Shown piece by piece: positions 15,850 through 25,800 of a stretch of DNA of 49,111 bases. This DNA is from Bacteroidota bacterium (lineage in GTDB: Bacteria; Bacteroidota; Bacteroidia; UKL13-3), in contig CANFHJ010000005.1 in assembly GCA_947446605.1 (NCBI GenBank), positions 1 through 49,111 on the forward strand, given 5' to 3'. Every line of letters begins with the position of its first letter. Positions within the stretch are counted from its first letter, which is position 1. A program made the position numbers and the translations under genes. Under the pieces are notes generated by a model, which ran no database searches, was not told the origin of the DNA, and worked only from the letters and a program-made list of their open reading frames with translations.

Positions 15850-18645
15850 TTACTCTATAATAAGTTTTATAGTTTCTTTTGAACTTTGCCCTTCAATAGT
15901 TAAGAGGTAAATACCTCTTGCAATGCCTGAATTGCTCATATTACACAATTTTGTGTAAGTCATAAATTCTTCTTGGAATACCAGCTTTCCTTGTAAATCA
16001 GTAAGCTGAATGCTTTTGATGTTTTGTTCTGAACATACAGTAAACGCGGATGAACTTGGATTGGGATATACACTAAATTTGGAAACAGGGACCTCCAATA
16101 TGCCTTGTACCCCATTATTTGTTGAATGAATGTTCTTATCTGTATATACCACAAAATCGCCCGGGTTTAAAGCAATGGCCTGACTTAAACTTGTCACCAA
16201 AATAGAATCGCCTGAAATATAATTATACCACCAGCCTGTATGCTGAAATCCTGGTGTTAAACTCAAGGCTACCACATCAAAATTTCCTGCAATAAGCGAG
16301 TTCATGCTGTCATGACTCACTTTTAAAAACTTACCAGTACCTGCAACACTGTAAACATAATTATCGCTGCTAAAAGATACATGCTGTTTGAGTTGGGCCA
16401 ATAAACCAATTGTATTAACGGTATTCAAGCGCGCAGCATCGTTCAAATATTGCCACCTAAAAGGCTTTGCTCCGGTTTTATCTGTAGTGCTGTTTATAGA
16501 AACTTCATAGCCCAATTCGCCACCCATCCACAACATTTTTGGACCTTTTTGTGGTAACAATAAAGCATGGTATGCGGCTACTCTTTTAATAGCATTACCC
16601 AATATTTTTGAACTATAAGTGCCATTTGAATTTCCATAAGTTAAGCCGCTATAAGTAACGCGTTCCTCATCATGACTCTCGGCATAGCTTACCAAATTAG
16701 GGTAAGCAAATCCGCGTTGTTTGTAATTACCCCAACTAAAATCTGCTTTTGAATTGTTATACCCCATCATAGCTTCGGCGTAAGCTTCGGTCATTTTGCC
16801 CCAAGGCATAAAGCCTGCATCTGCCAATACTTTTTCTTCGGCATTGTCGCCCAAGTGTTCCAATATTAAATAGGCATCTGGTGCATATTTAATTACTTCA
16901 CTTCTTATGCGGTTCCAATTATCAATGCGTGTTTGGTCAAAGGCATTCCAAGCACTCACATTTCCAAGGGTATTTTTCTGGGTAAAACCTTTAGACAAAT
17001 CAAATCGGTAACCATCTATCTTGTATTCACTTATCCAATATTTCAATACCCTGTCTACAAAATCTTTGGTGGCAGGTGCTTCGTGGTTATAATCATAACC
17101 AACCCCGTATGGATGTTTATCTACTTGATTAAACCAGGGGTTTTGCGCAGTTGGCTGCCCCCATGTTCCTGCGCTTGGATCAAAATACATTCTTACCTGT
17201 GGGTTTTGACCAAAAGAATGGTTGAGCACCATATCCATTACCACAGCAATGCCATTTTTATGGCATTCGTCAATAAATGCTTTTAAATCATATTTACTGC
17301 CATAATATTTATCCAAGGCAAAATAAAACATTGGGTTGTAACCCCAGCTTTCATTGCCTTCAAACTCCATAATAGGCATTAATTCAACACAGTTAATTCC
17401 AACGCGTTTAAAATAACTAATGGTATCACGCATGGTTTTAAAATCATGCGTACCTAAAAAATCTCGCATGAGCAGTTCATATACCACCAATTTATCATGC
17501 GCAGGCTTATTAAAGCTTGGCACAGTCCAGGGGTAAGCTGCTTGGCCTGTCTGCAAAACAGAAACCACTTCGGTAGTTTTACCAACAGGGTAAGGCATTA
17601 AATTTGGATAGGTAGTAGCAGCAATCCATTTGTCGTTGTAAGGATCTAAGAGTTTATCTGCATACACATCTGCCACGCGCATTTGTGCATCGTCAATGCT
17701 GTATTGAAAACCATATTCTTTGCCCTTGCTTAATCCAGTTATGCTAATCCAATAACGCATTCCATCTGGTGTGCGGTTCATTAAATTACTTGAAGTATAT
17801 TCCCAATTGCAAAAATCGCCCAACACATACACATAATTTTTATAGGGCGCATACAATTGCAAGATAACGGTAGAATCGTTGAGGTAATTAATACCATCTA
17901 CAATTCCGCTGGGAGAAGCAGCAATAGCAGGACTTTGACGTTGCATAATATAGCTGCTATCATAGGCTATCACGCCATTGTTATTGCCCTCAATTACCAA
18001 ATTAATTCTACCCAAACCTAAATCAGAAAACAGGGCTGTGTAGTTTAAAATGCTATCGTTGGTTTTACTTGTTAGCAAAGAGCCGTTGGCAAATAATTTT
18101 AAAGAACAGGCTGCAGAGCTGCTCGCATGAATTTGAATACTATCGCCACTATTGTAGAAAGCGCCTTTCAATGGATTGTTAATTTTTGCTTGAAAAACAC
18201 CCTGGTTTACATCTATAAAAATATCACCCCCAGAAGCAGTCTTACCCGTCTTAGAACCATCTGCCGTTCTAAATACAAAGGCCAATTTTAATACCGTTTC
18301 ATTTGCTGGAATTCCATAAAAGGTTCTAATGTTTCCAATATTTAAAGTATAAATATTGCTCGAACCAACCCTTGTGAGTAGTGCTTTTGGCAAATTGGTC
18401 GTCCAACCCGCAATAACATATTTCCAATCACTTGAGGAAGTGCTCAAATTTGTAATAACACCCGCATGCGCATATATACTTGCTTGTCCTAACAAGCCAG
18501 CATTGCCTTGCGAAGCATTATAACTTATGCTTACATTGTTATCATCTGCAGTTGCAAAAGCGGGTGTAAGTGTTACAATTTGTTGGGCGTGAATATTCAC
18601 AACAAAAAAGAATACAAGTCCTAAAAGGAAATTTTTTTTGATCAT
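15850..18645 (-). CDS. Secreted GH13 alpha-amylase-family enzyme with T9SS sorting domain
   Basis: A 931-residue protein: signal peptide (1-20, ending IHAQ), an N-terminal starch-binding/E-set region (about 21-150), an immunoglobulin-like segment, a CBM48-like module (VYVLGDFCNWEY, near 280), the GH13 barrel and a C-terminal T9SS sorting domain (FSVYPNPSSSAF to the end). GH13 regions are intact: DMVLNHSFG (region I), DGYRFDLSKG with the nucleophile Asp (II), LILEHLGD with the acid Glu (III) and AESHDEERV with the third acid (IV). It should cleave or rearrange alpha-1,4 glucans at the cell surface. It ends five bases from the PorG-like gene (convergent, no terminator visible) and lies 41 bases downstream of metG. 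Confidence 0.92.
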   Translation of the reverse strand: MIKKNFLLGLVFFFVVNIHAQQIVTLTPAFATADDNNVSISYNASQGNAGLLGQASIYAHAGVITNLSTSSSDWKYVIAGWTTNLPKALLTRVGSSNIYTLNIGNIRTFYGIPANETVLKLAFVFRTADGSKTGKTASGGDIFIDVNQGVFQAKINNPLKGAFYNSGDSIQIHASSSAACSLKLFANGSLLTSKTNDSILNYTALFSDLGLGRINLVIEGNNNGVIAYDSSYIMQRQSPAIAASPSGIVDGINYLNDSTVILQLYAPYKNYVYVLGDFCNWEYTSSNLMNRTPDGMRYWISITGLSKGKEYGFQYSIDDAQMRVADVYADKLLDPYNDKWIAATTYPNLMPYPVGKTTEVVSVLQTGQAAYPWTVPSFNKPAHDKLVVYELLMRDFLGTHDFKTMRDTISYFKRVGINCVELMPIMEFEGNESWGYNPMFYFALDKYYGSKYDLKAFIDECHKNGIAVVMDMVLNHSFGQNPQVRMYFDPSAGTWGQPTAQNPWFNQVDKHPYGVGYDYNHEAPATKDFVDRVLKYWISEYKIDGYRFDLSKGFTQKNTLGNVSAWNAFDQTRIDNWNRIRSEVIKYAPDAYLILEHLGDNAEEKVLADAGFMPWGKMTEAYAEAMMGYNNSKADFSWGNYKQRGFAYPNLVSYAESHDEERVTYSGLTYGNSNGTYSSKILGNAIKRVAAYHALLLPQKGPKMLWMGGELGYEVSINSTTDKTGAKPFRWQYLNDAARLNTVNTIGLLAQLKQHVSFSSDNYVYSVAGTGKFLKVSHDSMNSLIAGNFDVVALSLTPGFQHTGWWYNYISGDSILVTSLSQAIALNPGDFVVYTDKNIHSTNNGVQGILEVPVSKFSVYPNPSSSAFTVCSEQNIKSIQLTDLQGKLVFQEEFMTYTKLCNMSNSGIARGIYLLTIEGQSSKETIKLIIE

Positions 18646-18686
18646 AGATTTAAAAAATAAAAACGAAATAGAAACAACACAAATGT

Positions 18687-20777
18687 TTACTTCACAGCAC
18701 TTCCTGGCTCAATGTCCTTCTCTGGGCTAACGCTATAGAGTTTTCCAAAATCATTGCCTGCCATTAAAAGCATGCCTTGACTTTCAATTCCTCTAATTTT
18801 GCGCGGTGCTAAGTTGGCAACCACCGTTACCAATTTTCCCAACAATTCTTCGGGTGTATAATACTCGGCAATGCCACTTAAAATAGTGCGTTTTTCAAAT
18901 CCCAAATCAACCGTTAGTTTCAATAATTTATCTGCCTTTGGCACTTTTTCTGCTTCTATTACTTTACCTACGCGCAAGTCTAGCTTATCAAAATCTTCGT
19001 ATGTTATTGGCGCTTTTACCTCGCTAAGTGGTTTGGCTTGGGGAGCTTGTGTATTGGCCTTTTTAATTTCTTCTAAGCGCAACAATTGCTTGTTTATTTC
19101 TTCATCCTCCACCTGCTTGTACAAAATATCTGCCTTGCCCAATTGCGTTCCGGACTTAACCAATACAGCGTCTGTTAACTGGCCCCAAACAAGGCCTTTG
19201 GCGTTTAACATGTTTGCTAGATTTTCTGAAGTATGCGGCAAAAAGGGTTGTGCAGCAACACTAAGTTTGGCACAAATTTGAAGTGCATCAAACAAAATTT
19301 GTTTCACACTTTCTTCGTCTGTTTTTACCAATTTCCAAGGCTCAGTATCGGCTAAAAATTTATTTCCCGCACGTGCAATATTAATAAACTCAGCTTGTGC
19401 TTCTCTTAATTTAATAGCCTTTAAATTTTCTTGCATAGCAGCAATACCAATGCTTACTTGTTCCACACAAAGGGTATGGGCTGCAATTAATTTTTCGTTG
19501 CTTAATTTGCCTTCAATGGTAGGAACCAAACCTGCATAATATTTGTCACACAAAACCAAAACACGGTTTACAAAATTACCAAAGATGCTCACCAATTCAC
19601 TGTTTACACGTGTTTGGTAATCCTTCCAAGTAAACTCACTGTCTTTTGTTTCTGGCGCAATGCTGGTTAATACATATCGCAATTCGTCTTGCCTATTGGG
19701 AAAATCAATTAAGTATTCATGTAACCAAACTGCCCAATTTCTACTGGTTGAAATTTTATCGCCTTCTAAATTTAAAAACTCATTGGCAGGCACATTGCTT
19801 GGCAAAATAAATTCACCATGTGTCATCAACATCATTGGGAAAATAATGGCATGAAAAACAATATTGTCTTTGCCAATAAAATGAACCAATTCTGTTTCTT
19901 CATCTTGCCACCATTTGGTCCAAGGACCAAATGCACTACCGGCCTCAGTTGCTAGGTATTCCTTGCTTGCGCTTATGTATCCAATTGGCGCATCAAACCA
20001 AACATACAGCACTTTCCCATCTGCGCCTTCCACCGGTACAGGCACTCCCCAATCCAAATCGCGGGTCATAGCCCTGCTTTGCAAACCTTCTGTTAACCAG
20101 CTATTGCATTGCCCTTTAATATTAGATTTCCAATGATCAAAGCGCTTAATATAATTTTGGAATTGCTCGCTTTGTTGAATTTCACCCATTGGCAAAAACC
20201 AGTTTTTGGTTTCTTTCAAAATAGGTACAGCACCACTTAAAGCAGATTTTGGATTTATTAAATCTGTTGGGCTTAAAGCTGTGCCGCATTTTTCACACTG
20301 ATCACCGTATGCACCAGCATTTCCGCACCTTGGGCAGGTTCCAGTAATATACCTATCTGCCAAAAATTGTTTGGCTTCGTCGTCGTAATATTGGTTGGTA
20401 ACCTCTTCCTTAAATACACCTTTATCATATAAATTTCTAAAGAAAGCTTGGGCAGTATCATGGTGCGTTTGAGAACTGGTTCGGCCATAATAGGTAAAAT
20501 CAATGCCAAAATCTTTGAAAGCATTTTTCATAATGCCATCATATTTATCTACTACTTGCTGCGGTGTTATCTGTTCCTTCTTGGCTTTAATAGTAATAGG
20601 AACACCATGCTCATCGCTTCCGCAAATAAACAATACCTCTTTGCCAACTGCCTTTAAATAGCGCACATAAATATCAGCGGGCAAATAACAACCTGCTAAA
20701 TGACCAATATGCACAGGACCATTGGCATAGGGCAATGCGGCAGTAACTAAATATCTTTTGCTTTCTTTGTTCGTCAT
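18687..20777 (-). CDS. metG: Methionyl-tRNA synthetase
   Basis: A 696-residue class I synthetase. The HIGH motif appears as PVHIGHLAG, a zinc knuckle as CPRCGNAGAYGDQCEKCG, the KMSKS motif as KISTSRNWAV, and the C-terminal tRNA-binding EMAP/Trbp111-like domain as DFDKLDLRVGKVIEAEKVP...GIESQGMLL. It charges tRNA-Met in the cytoplasm. The ATG at 20777 is chosen over the TTG at 20789 because the -7 element lies at 20787-20794 and would be inside the longer version. Confidence 0.97.
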   Translation of the reverse strand: MTNKESKRYLVTAALPYANGPVHIGHLAGCYLPADIYVRYLKAVGKEVLFICGSDEHGVPITIKAKKEQITPQQVVDKYDGIMKNAFKDFGIDFTYYGRTSSQTHHDTAQAFFRNLYDKGVFKEEVTNQYYDDEAKQFLADRYITGTCPRCGNAGAYGDQCEKCGTALSPTDLINPKSALSGAVPILKETKNWFLPMGEIQQSEQFQNYIKRFDHWKSNIKGQCNSWLTEGLQSRAMTRDLDWGVPVPVEGADGKVLYVWFDAPIGYISASKEYLATEAGSAFGPWTKWWQDEETELVHFIGKDNIVFHAIIFPMMLMTHGEFILPSNVPANEFLNLEGDKISTSRNWAVWLHEYLIDFPNRQDELRYVLTSIAPETKDSEFTWKDYQTRVNSELVSIFGNFVNRVLVLCDKYYAGLVPTIEGKLSNEKLIAAHTLCVEQVSIGIAAMQENLKAIKLREAQAEFINIARAGNKFLADTEPWKLVKTDEESVKQILFDALQICAKLSVAAQPFLPHTSENLANMLNAKGLVWGQLTDAVLVKSGTQLGKADILYKQVEDEEINKQLLRLEEIKKANTQAPQAKPLSEVKAPITYEDFDKLDLRVGKVIEAEKVPKADKLLKLTVDLGFEKRTILSGIAEYYTPEELLGKLVTVVANLAPRKIRGIESQGMLLMAGNDFGKLYSVSPEKDIEPGSAVK

Positions 20778-20786
20778 AATGATAGG

Positions 20787-20794
20787 CAAAGGTA
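20787..20794 (-). promoter_or_regulatory. -7 promoter element of metG
   Basis: TACCTTTG on the minus strand matches TAnnTTTG and ends 9 bases before the metG ATG, so the leader is very short. No -33 TTTG at the usual spacing. Confidence 0.45.
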
Positions 20795-20869
20795 AGTTTC
20801 AAAAGCGGTTTTTCTAAAACTTAGCACTAATTATTTCAACAGGTACAAACCCCTTTGTGCTGCTTTTTA

Positions 20870-20877
20870 TATCTTTG
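20870..20877 (+). promoter_or_regulatory. -7 promoter element before the small membrane protein
   Basis: TATCTTTG, the commonest form of TAnnTTTG, lies 35 bases before the ATG at 20913. The palindrome GGTTCGAACC follows at 20887-20896, within the expected 5' leader. The in-frame GTG at 20877 overlaps this element and so cannot be the start. Confidence 0.55.
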
Positions 20878-20886
20878 TGGCCAATC

Positions 20887-20896
20887 GGTTCGAACC
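20887..20896. repeat. GGTTCGAACC palindrome, copy 4
   Basis: Perfect palindrome, extended to CGGTTCGAACCG, in the leader between the -7 element (20870-20877) and the ATG at 20913. Confidence 0.7.
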
Positions 20897-20912
20897 GAAA
20901 TTTTTTAGAAGT

Positions 20913-21437
20913 ATGCAAAACGAGGAAACAAGTATTTTAGGTAATTATTACGAGACGCAAAAGTTTAACAAATGGTGGATGCGCCTTATTTTTATTGTGC
21001 CCGTGAGTTTTACCTTATATGGTATTTTAGACAATTCAATTCATCAACCTGTAGGTTGGCAAATAGTTATAGCCCCTATAATTATTGCAGCAGTGGGCGT
21101 TTTGTTTTATTTTATAAATCTTGAAACACGCATTGACGAAATGGGCATTACCATAAGGTTTTTCCCTTTTCAACGCGTGTACTATTTTGTAAAATGGGAA
21201 GAAATTGAAACTTGTGCCATCAGAAAATACAAGCCAATTATGGAATACGGCGGTTGGGGTTTGCGCTATAGTTTTACAAATGGAAAAGCCTATAATATTG
21301 CCGGAAAAAAAGGCCTTCAGCTTAACTTAAAAAGTGGGAAAAAGTTTTTAATTGGCACCCAAAACGCCATTGAATTAGACGCCTTTTTGCAAAGGCTAAA
21401 AGAAGAAAAAGGAATTTCTTGTATAGCTTCTAAATAA
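20913..21437 (+). CDS. Small two-helix membrane protein, PH-like C-terminal part
   Basis: A 174-residue protein of unknown function. Two adjacent transmembrane helices (about residues 22-40 and 48-67) are followed by a beta-rich cytosolic part (ETRIDEMGITIRFFPFQ, KWEEIETCAIRKY, GKKFLIGTQNAIELDAFLQ) whose layout resembles bacterial PH-like domains of small membrane proteins. ATG at 20913 is used, since the longer frame would start inside the promoter element. The 3' end overlaps the convergent flavoprotein gene by eight bases. Confidence 0.75.
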   Translation: MQNEETSILGNYYETQKFNKWWMRLIFIVPVSFTLYGILDNSIHQPVGWQIVIAPIIIAAVGVLFYFINLETRIDEMGITIRFFPFQRVYYFVKWEEIETCAIRKYKPIMEYGGWGLRYSFTNGKAYNIAGKKGLQLNLKSGKKFLIGTQNAIELDAFLQRLKEEKGISCIASK

Positions 21438-22662
21438 CTAAAGCTGCAGCTTTACCGGCAATAAAACCAGTTGTCCATGCTGCTTGGAAATTAAATCCGC
21501 CTGTAACGCCATCTATATCCAAAACCTCACCAGCAAAGTGCAAGCCCTTCATGCGTTTGCTTTCCATGTTCTTGAAATCAATATCATCTAAGTTTATACC
21601 GCCACAGGTTACAAACTCCTCTTTAAAAGTAGTTTTACCTTTTACCTGGTAAGTATCATACAACAATCCTTGAATAACCAAGTTTACCATTTCTTTGCTT
21701 ACATCTCCCCAATTGGCATCTTCATCAATACCCGCTTTGGCTAAAAGATATGAATTTAAGCGCTTTGGCAGGGTAAATGGAAACAAATTCCCAACTTTTT
21801 TGGCTGGATTGGCCGCTTTTAAATTAAACAGCTCTTGTCGAACCGAATCTTCTTTTTTATTGTCGAGCCAAGAAATTTGCACCTCAAAATCGTATTCTTT
21901 TTCGGCCAATATTCTAGCGCCTAATGAAGATATTTTCAATATAGCTGGACCGCTTAAACCCCAATGGGTAATAAGAACAGGACCATTACATTCTAATTTG
22001 GTATTTAAAATTCTTACGCGCGCGCTTGGTACAGCAATTCCTTGCAACTCTAGTAAATCTTTGTCTGGAATATTAAAAGTAAACAACGAAGGAACAGGGC
22101 TCTCTATGCGATGACCTAATTCTTTGAGCCATTGTAAACCATCTTCTTTAGGACTGCCTCCAGAAGCAATGATTACTTTATTACAATGGAATTTTTCGGC
22201 ATTATCTAAAACCAATTCAAAGCCACCATGAAAATTAGGAATAATTTTTTTTACGCCTCTTCCCAATTCAATTTTAACCTTGCACTTTTTTGCTTCTTTT
22301 TCAAGACAATCAACAATAGTTTGAGAATCATCACTCACAGGAAACATGCGGCCATCTTTCTCTGTTTTTAATTTCACCTTGCGGCTCTCAAACCATTCTA
22401 TGGTATCTTTTGGGCTAAAGCGGGCAAAGGCACTTTTTAATTGCTTTTCACCACGCGGATAAGACAAAGATAATTGTTTCAAATCAAAGCAAGCATTGGT
22501 AACATTACACCTTCCACCTCCAGAAACTTTTACTTTCTGCAATACTTTCGAAGATTTTTCAAACAAAAATACTTCTGCATGCTTGTTTGCTTGAGCGCAA
22601 TTTATAGCTGCAAAATACCCTGCAGCACCACCCCCAATAATAACTACTTTGTGTGACACCAA
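21430..22662 (-). CDS. NAD(P)/FAD-dependent oxidoreductase, HI0933/YhiN (BaiN-like) family
   Basis: About 410 residues. The N-terminal FAD motif KVVIIGGGAAGYFAAINCA is followed by KVKVSGGGRCNVTNACFD, the signature of the HI0933/YhiN family, then IIASGGSPKEDG and the C-terminal GEVLDIDGVTGGFNFQAAWTTG segment. The start is taken as TTG 22662 (or GTG 22659): AAAGGAG (22670-22676) lies seven bases upstream, and the FAD motif normally begins within a few residues of the start. An ATG at 22773 would add 37 basic residues, but a -7 promoter element sits downstream of it at 22687-22694. The physiological substrate of the family is not settled; BaiN in clostridia acts on bile acids. Confidence 0.85.
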   Translation of the reverse strand: MVSHKVVIIGGGAAGYFAAINCAQANKHAEVFLFEKSSKVLQKVKVSGGGRCNVTNACFDLKQLSLSYPRGEKQLKSAFARFSPKDTIEWFESRKVKLKTEKDGRMFPVSDDSQTIVDCLEKEAKKCKVKIELGRGVKKIIPNFHGGFELVLDNAEKFHCNKVIIASGGSPKEDGLQWLKELGHRIESPVPSLFTFNIPDKDLLELQGIAVPSARVRILNTKLECNGPVLITHWGLSGPAILKISSLGARILAEKEYDFEVQISWLDNKKEDSVRQELFNLKAANPAKKVGNLFPFTLPKRLNSYLLAKAGIDEDANWGDVSKEMVNLVIQGLLYDTYQVKGKTTFKEEFVTCGGINLDDIDFKNMESKRMKGLHFAGEVLDIDGVTGGFNFQAAWTTGFIAGKAAALVI

Positions 22663-22669
22663 TCTTTTA

Positions 22670-22676
22670 CTCCTTT
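22670..22676 (-). promoter_or_regulatory. Ribosome binding site deciding the flavoprotein start
   Basis: AAAGGAG on the minus strand, seven bases before TTG at 22662. Strong Shine-Dalgarno sites are uncommon in this window, so it is informative. Confidence 0.55.
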
Positions 22677-22686
22677 GTAAGCGTTG

Positions 22687-22694
22687 CAAAAATA
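22687..22694 (-). promoter_or_regulatory. -7 promoter element of the flavoprotein gene
   Basis: TATTTTTG on the minus strand matches TAnnTTTG, 24 bases before the proposed TTG start and ahead of its ribosome binding site. Confidence 0.4.
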
Positions 22695-22739
22695 AGCAGA
22701 AGCGCGCAATAATCTGCTTTTTTTCTCTCTTTGCTTTTC

Positions 22740-22749
22740 GGTTCGAACC
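22740..22749. repeat. GGTTCGAACC palindrome, copy 5
   Basis: Perfect palindrome in the divergent intergenic region, about 45 bases upstream of the flavoprotein -7 element. It would be coding only if the long N-terminal extension of that gene were real. Confidence 0.7.
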
Positions 22750-22811
22750 TAAACCGTATTTGATTTTGGACAATTTTCATAAAAAACTCTTAAACTTAAT
22801 AGAAGATAGTT

Positions 22812-22842
22812 GTTTGATGGTTTCCTAAAATCATTTATGTTT
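22812..22842 (+). promoter_or_regulatory. Promoter of the DUF2723 gene
   Basis: TTTG (22812-22815), 19 bases, then TATGTTTG (22835-22842): a full match to the Bacteroidota primary-sigma promoter. The ATG follows 36 bases later. Confidence 0.8.
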
Positions 22843-22878
22843 GCCCATTAGCGTTAAGCTCTCAAAAAATTACTAGAG

Positions 22879-25800
22879 ATGAGTAAATACAATCAATTGA
22901 ACAATGTTTTAGGCTGGATTCTTTTTGCAGCCTCTTTGGCAACTTACACCCTTACCCTTGAGCCAACTGTGAGCTTCTGGGATTGCGGGGAGTTTATTTC
23001 TGCCTCGTACCGCTTACAAATTTGTCATCCTCCTGGAGCACCGCTCTTTTTAATGATTGGCCGTGTTTTTAGTTTAATGGCTTCAGATCCAAGCAAAGTT
23101 GCATTTTGGGTAAACATGGTTTCGGCCGTTACCAGTGCACTTACAGTTATGTTTATGTTTTGGACCATAACCCATTTGGCAAAAAAGATAATGAGTAAAA
23201 ATGGCGAAGCACTTGAAACATGGCAATCAATTGCCATTATGGGTGCCGGCGCTGTAGGAGCTTTAACCTTAAACTTTTCAGATACCTTTTGGTTCTCTGC
23301 GGTTGAGGCCGAAGTTTATGCGTCTTCTAGCTTTTTTACCACGCTTACTTTCTGGTGTATTTTAAAATGGGAAAATGTTGCCCACGAGCGCCACTCCAAC
23401 CGTTGGTTGGTATTAATTGCCTATCTAATTGGTTTGGCTATTGGCGTCCATTTGTTGAACTTATTGGTTATTCCTGCAATTGTATATGTGTACTATTTCA
23501 AAAAATACACGCCAACTAGAAACGGATTTATTTGGGCTTCTGCCATTGCAATTTTAGCAATTGGTATTGTTCAATTTGGCATTATCCCAGGATTGCCAGG
23601 CCTGGCTACAAAACTAGATTACATAGCTGTAAACTCATTTGGTATGAACTTTAACAGCGGTGCACTTATTCTAATTGTATTGCTTGTTACGCTTATTGCT
23701 TCATTCTTACAATATACACACACACAAAGTAAAAACAGCTTATACATTGCGGTTGCTTCTTATGGCATTTTAGTGCTAAGCAGCTTTGTTATCAATACAA
23801 GTCTTACTGGATTAATAGTTTGGGCTGTTATTACTGGCGCCTTATACATTATTATCTTCCAAAGAAAAGCAGCAATGGATCTTGTAAACCTTGTGGTACT
23901 TTGCTTCTCATTTGTAATAATTGGCTACTCTTCTTATTCAATGATCATTATTCGTTCATTGGCAAATCCGCCAATAGACATGAATGATCCTGAACAACCT
24001 TTCTCATTGTTGAGCTACTTAAACCGCGAACAATATGGCGAGAATCCGCTAATTTACGGGCAATATTTCTATGCACGTGTAATTGATTACAAAAAGGGTG
24101 CTATGCAATATGCAAAAGGTTCAGATGGAAAATATGTAGAAGTAGGTCAAAAAATTGAACGCATTTACGATCCTAAAGATTGTACCATTTTCCCTCGTAT
24201 GTGGGCAGATAGAGCAGATTATGTAAATGCCTACCGAGATTGGGAAAAAATGCCTGGTGAGAAAAAAGCAAACATGGGCAAAAACATAGACTTTATGTTA
24301 AGCTACCAATTGGGCTTCATGTATTGGCGCTATTTTTTCTGGAATTTTATTGGTCGCCAAAACGATGAACAGGGTTATGGCGATGTTACCAAAGGAAATT
24401 GGATCAGTGGCATTAAAGCATTAGACGAATGGCGCCTTGGCCCATTAAGCACCATGCCAGAAAGCATGAAAGGAAATAAAGCCCATAATACATATTTCTT
24501 CCTTCCCCTTATTTTAGGTCTAATTGGTTTGTTTTACCATTTCAAAAAAGCCAAAGAAGATGCAACAATTGTAATGACCCTCTTCTTGTTCACAGGCTTC
24601 TTCATTATTTTATATTTGAATTTCCCTGCGCACCAACCACGTGAGAGAGATTATGCCTACGTAGGTTCATACCAAACCTTTATGATTTGGATCGGCCTTG
24701 GTGTTTTAGCAATTGTAGATTGGTTGGGCAAACGCATGAATAAAACTACTGCCGCCGCTGGGGCAACTATTCTTTCGCTTGCTGGTGTGCCATATATTAT
24801 GGGCACCCAAAATTGGGACGACCATAACCGTAGCGATCGTTTTACTGCCTTACATTTTGCTGAAGATTATTTAAATTCATGTGAAAAAGATGCCATCCTT
24901 TTTACCAATGGCGACAATGATACCTACCCACTTTGGTACGCACAAAACGTAGAAAATATTAGAAGTGATGTGCGCGTTATTAATATGAGTTTATTGAACA
25001 CAGATTGGTATACAGATGGGCTTAAACGTCCTTCATACGATAGCAAACCTGTTGATTTTAGCATGCGCCCAGACCAATACAAACAAGGTACGCGCGATTA
25101 TGTAGTGTATTACGAAAATCCTCAATTAGAAAGCAAATACGGCATCAACAAAAACGACTATTATCCATTGAAAAATGTAATGGCGTTTATCAATGATGAT
25201 AACGATCCTATGGGAACTGTTCAAACCCAAGGAGGAGAGGCATTACGCTATTTTCCTACTAAAAGGTTTAGCTTAATTATTGATAAAGAAGCTTGCTTAA
25301 AAAATGGCGTTGTTAAACCTAAAGATGCGCCTTACATGGTAGACAGTATCAAATGGGAAATTGGAAACAATAACCTCATGAAAGCAGACTTAGTATTGTT
25401 AGATATCATTGCTTCAAACATCAATACACGCCCTATTTATTGGGCTATTACAACTGGTTCTGATGTATATATGAACTTGCAATCATACTTCCAATTAGAA
25501 GGTTTAACCTACAGATTGGTACCAATGCAAAACAATATACAACGTGATGGAACTACAGGTAGAATTAATTCCGACATCCTCTACGAAAACCTAATGCATA
25601 AGTTTAAATGGGGTAATATGGCCGAACCTAAAGTATATTTAGATGAAACCATTTTACGTCAAACAAAAAACTTCAGAAATATTTTCTTCCGCTTGGCAGA
25701 ACAATTAATTATGGAAGGTAAAAAAGACTCAGCTATTGCTTGTCTTGATTACTGCCTAAAATCTATGCCTAACGAAAAAATTCAATACGATGTTTTTGTA

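Noticed and set aside
22663-22773. N-terminal extension of 37 residues on the flavoprotein
   Set aside because: A promoter element (22687-22694) and ribosome binding site (22670-22676) lie inside it, and the family starts just before the FAD motif.
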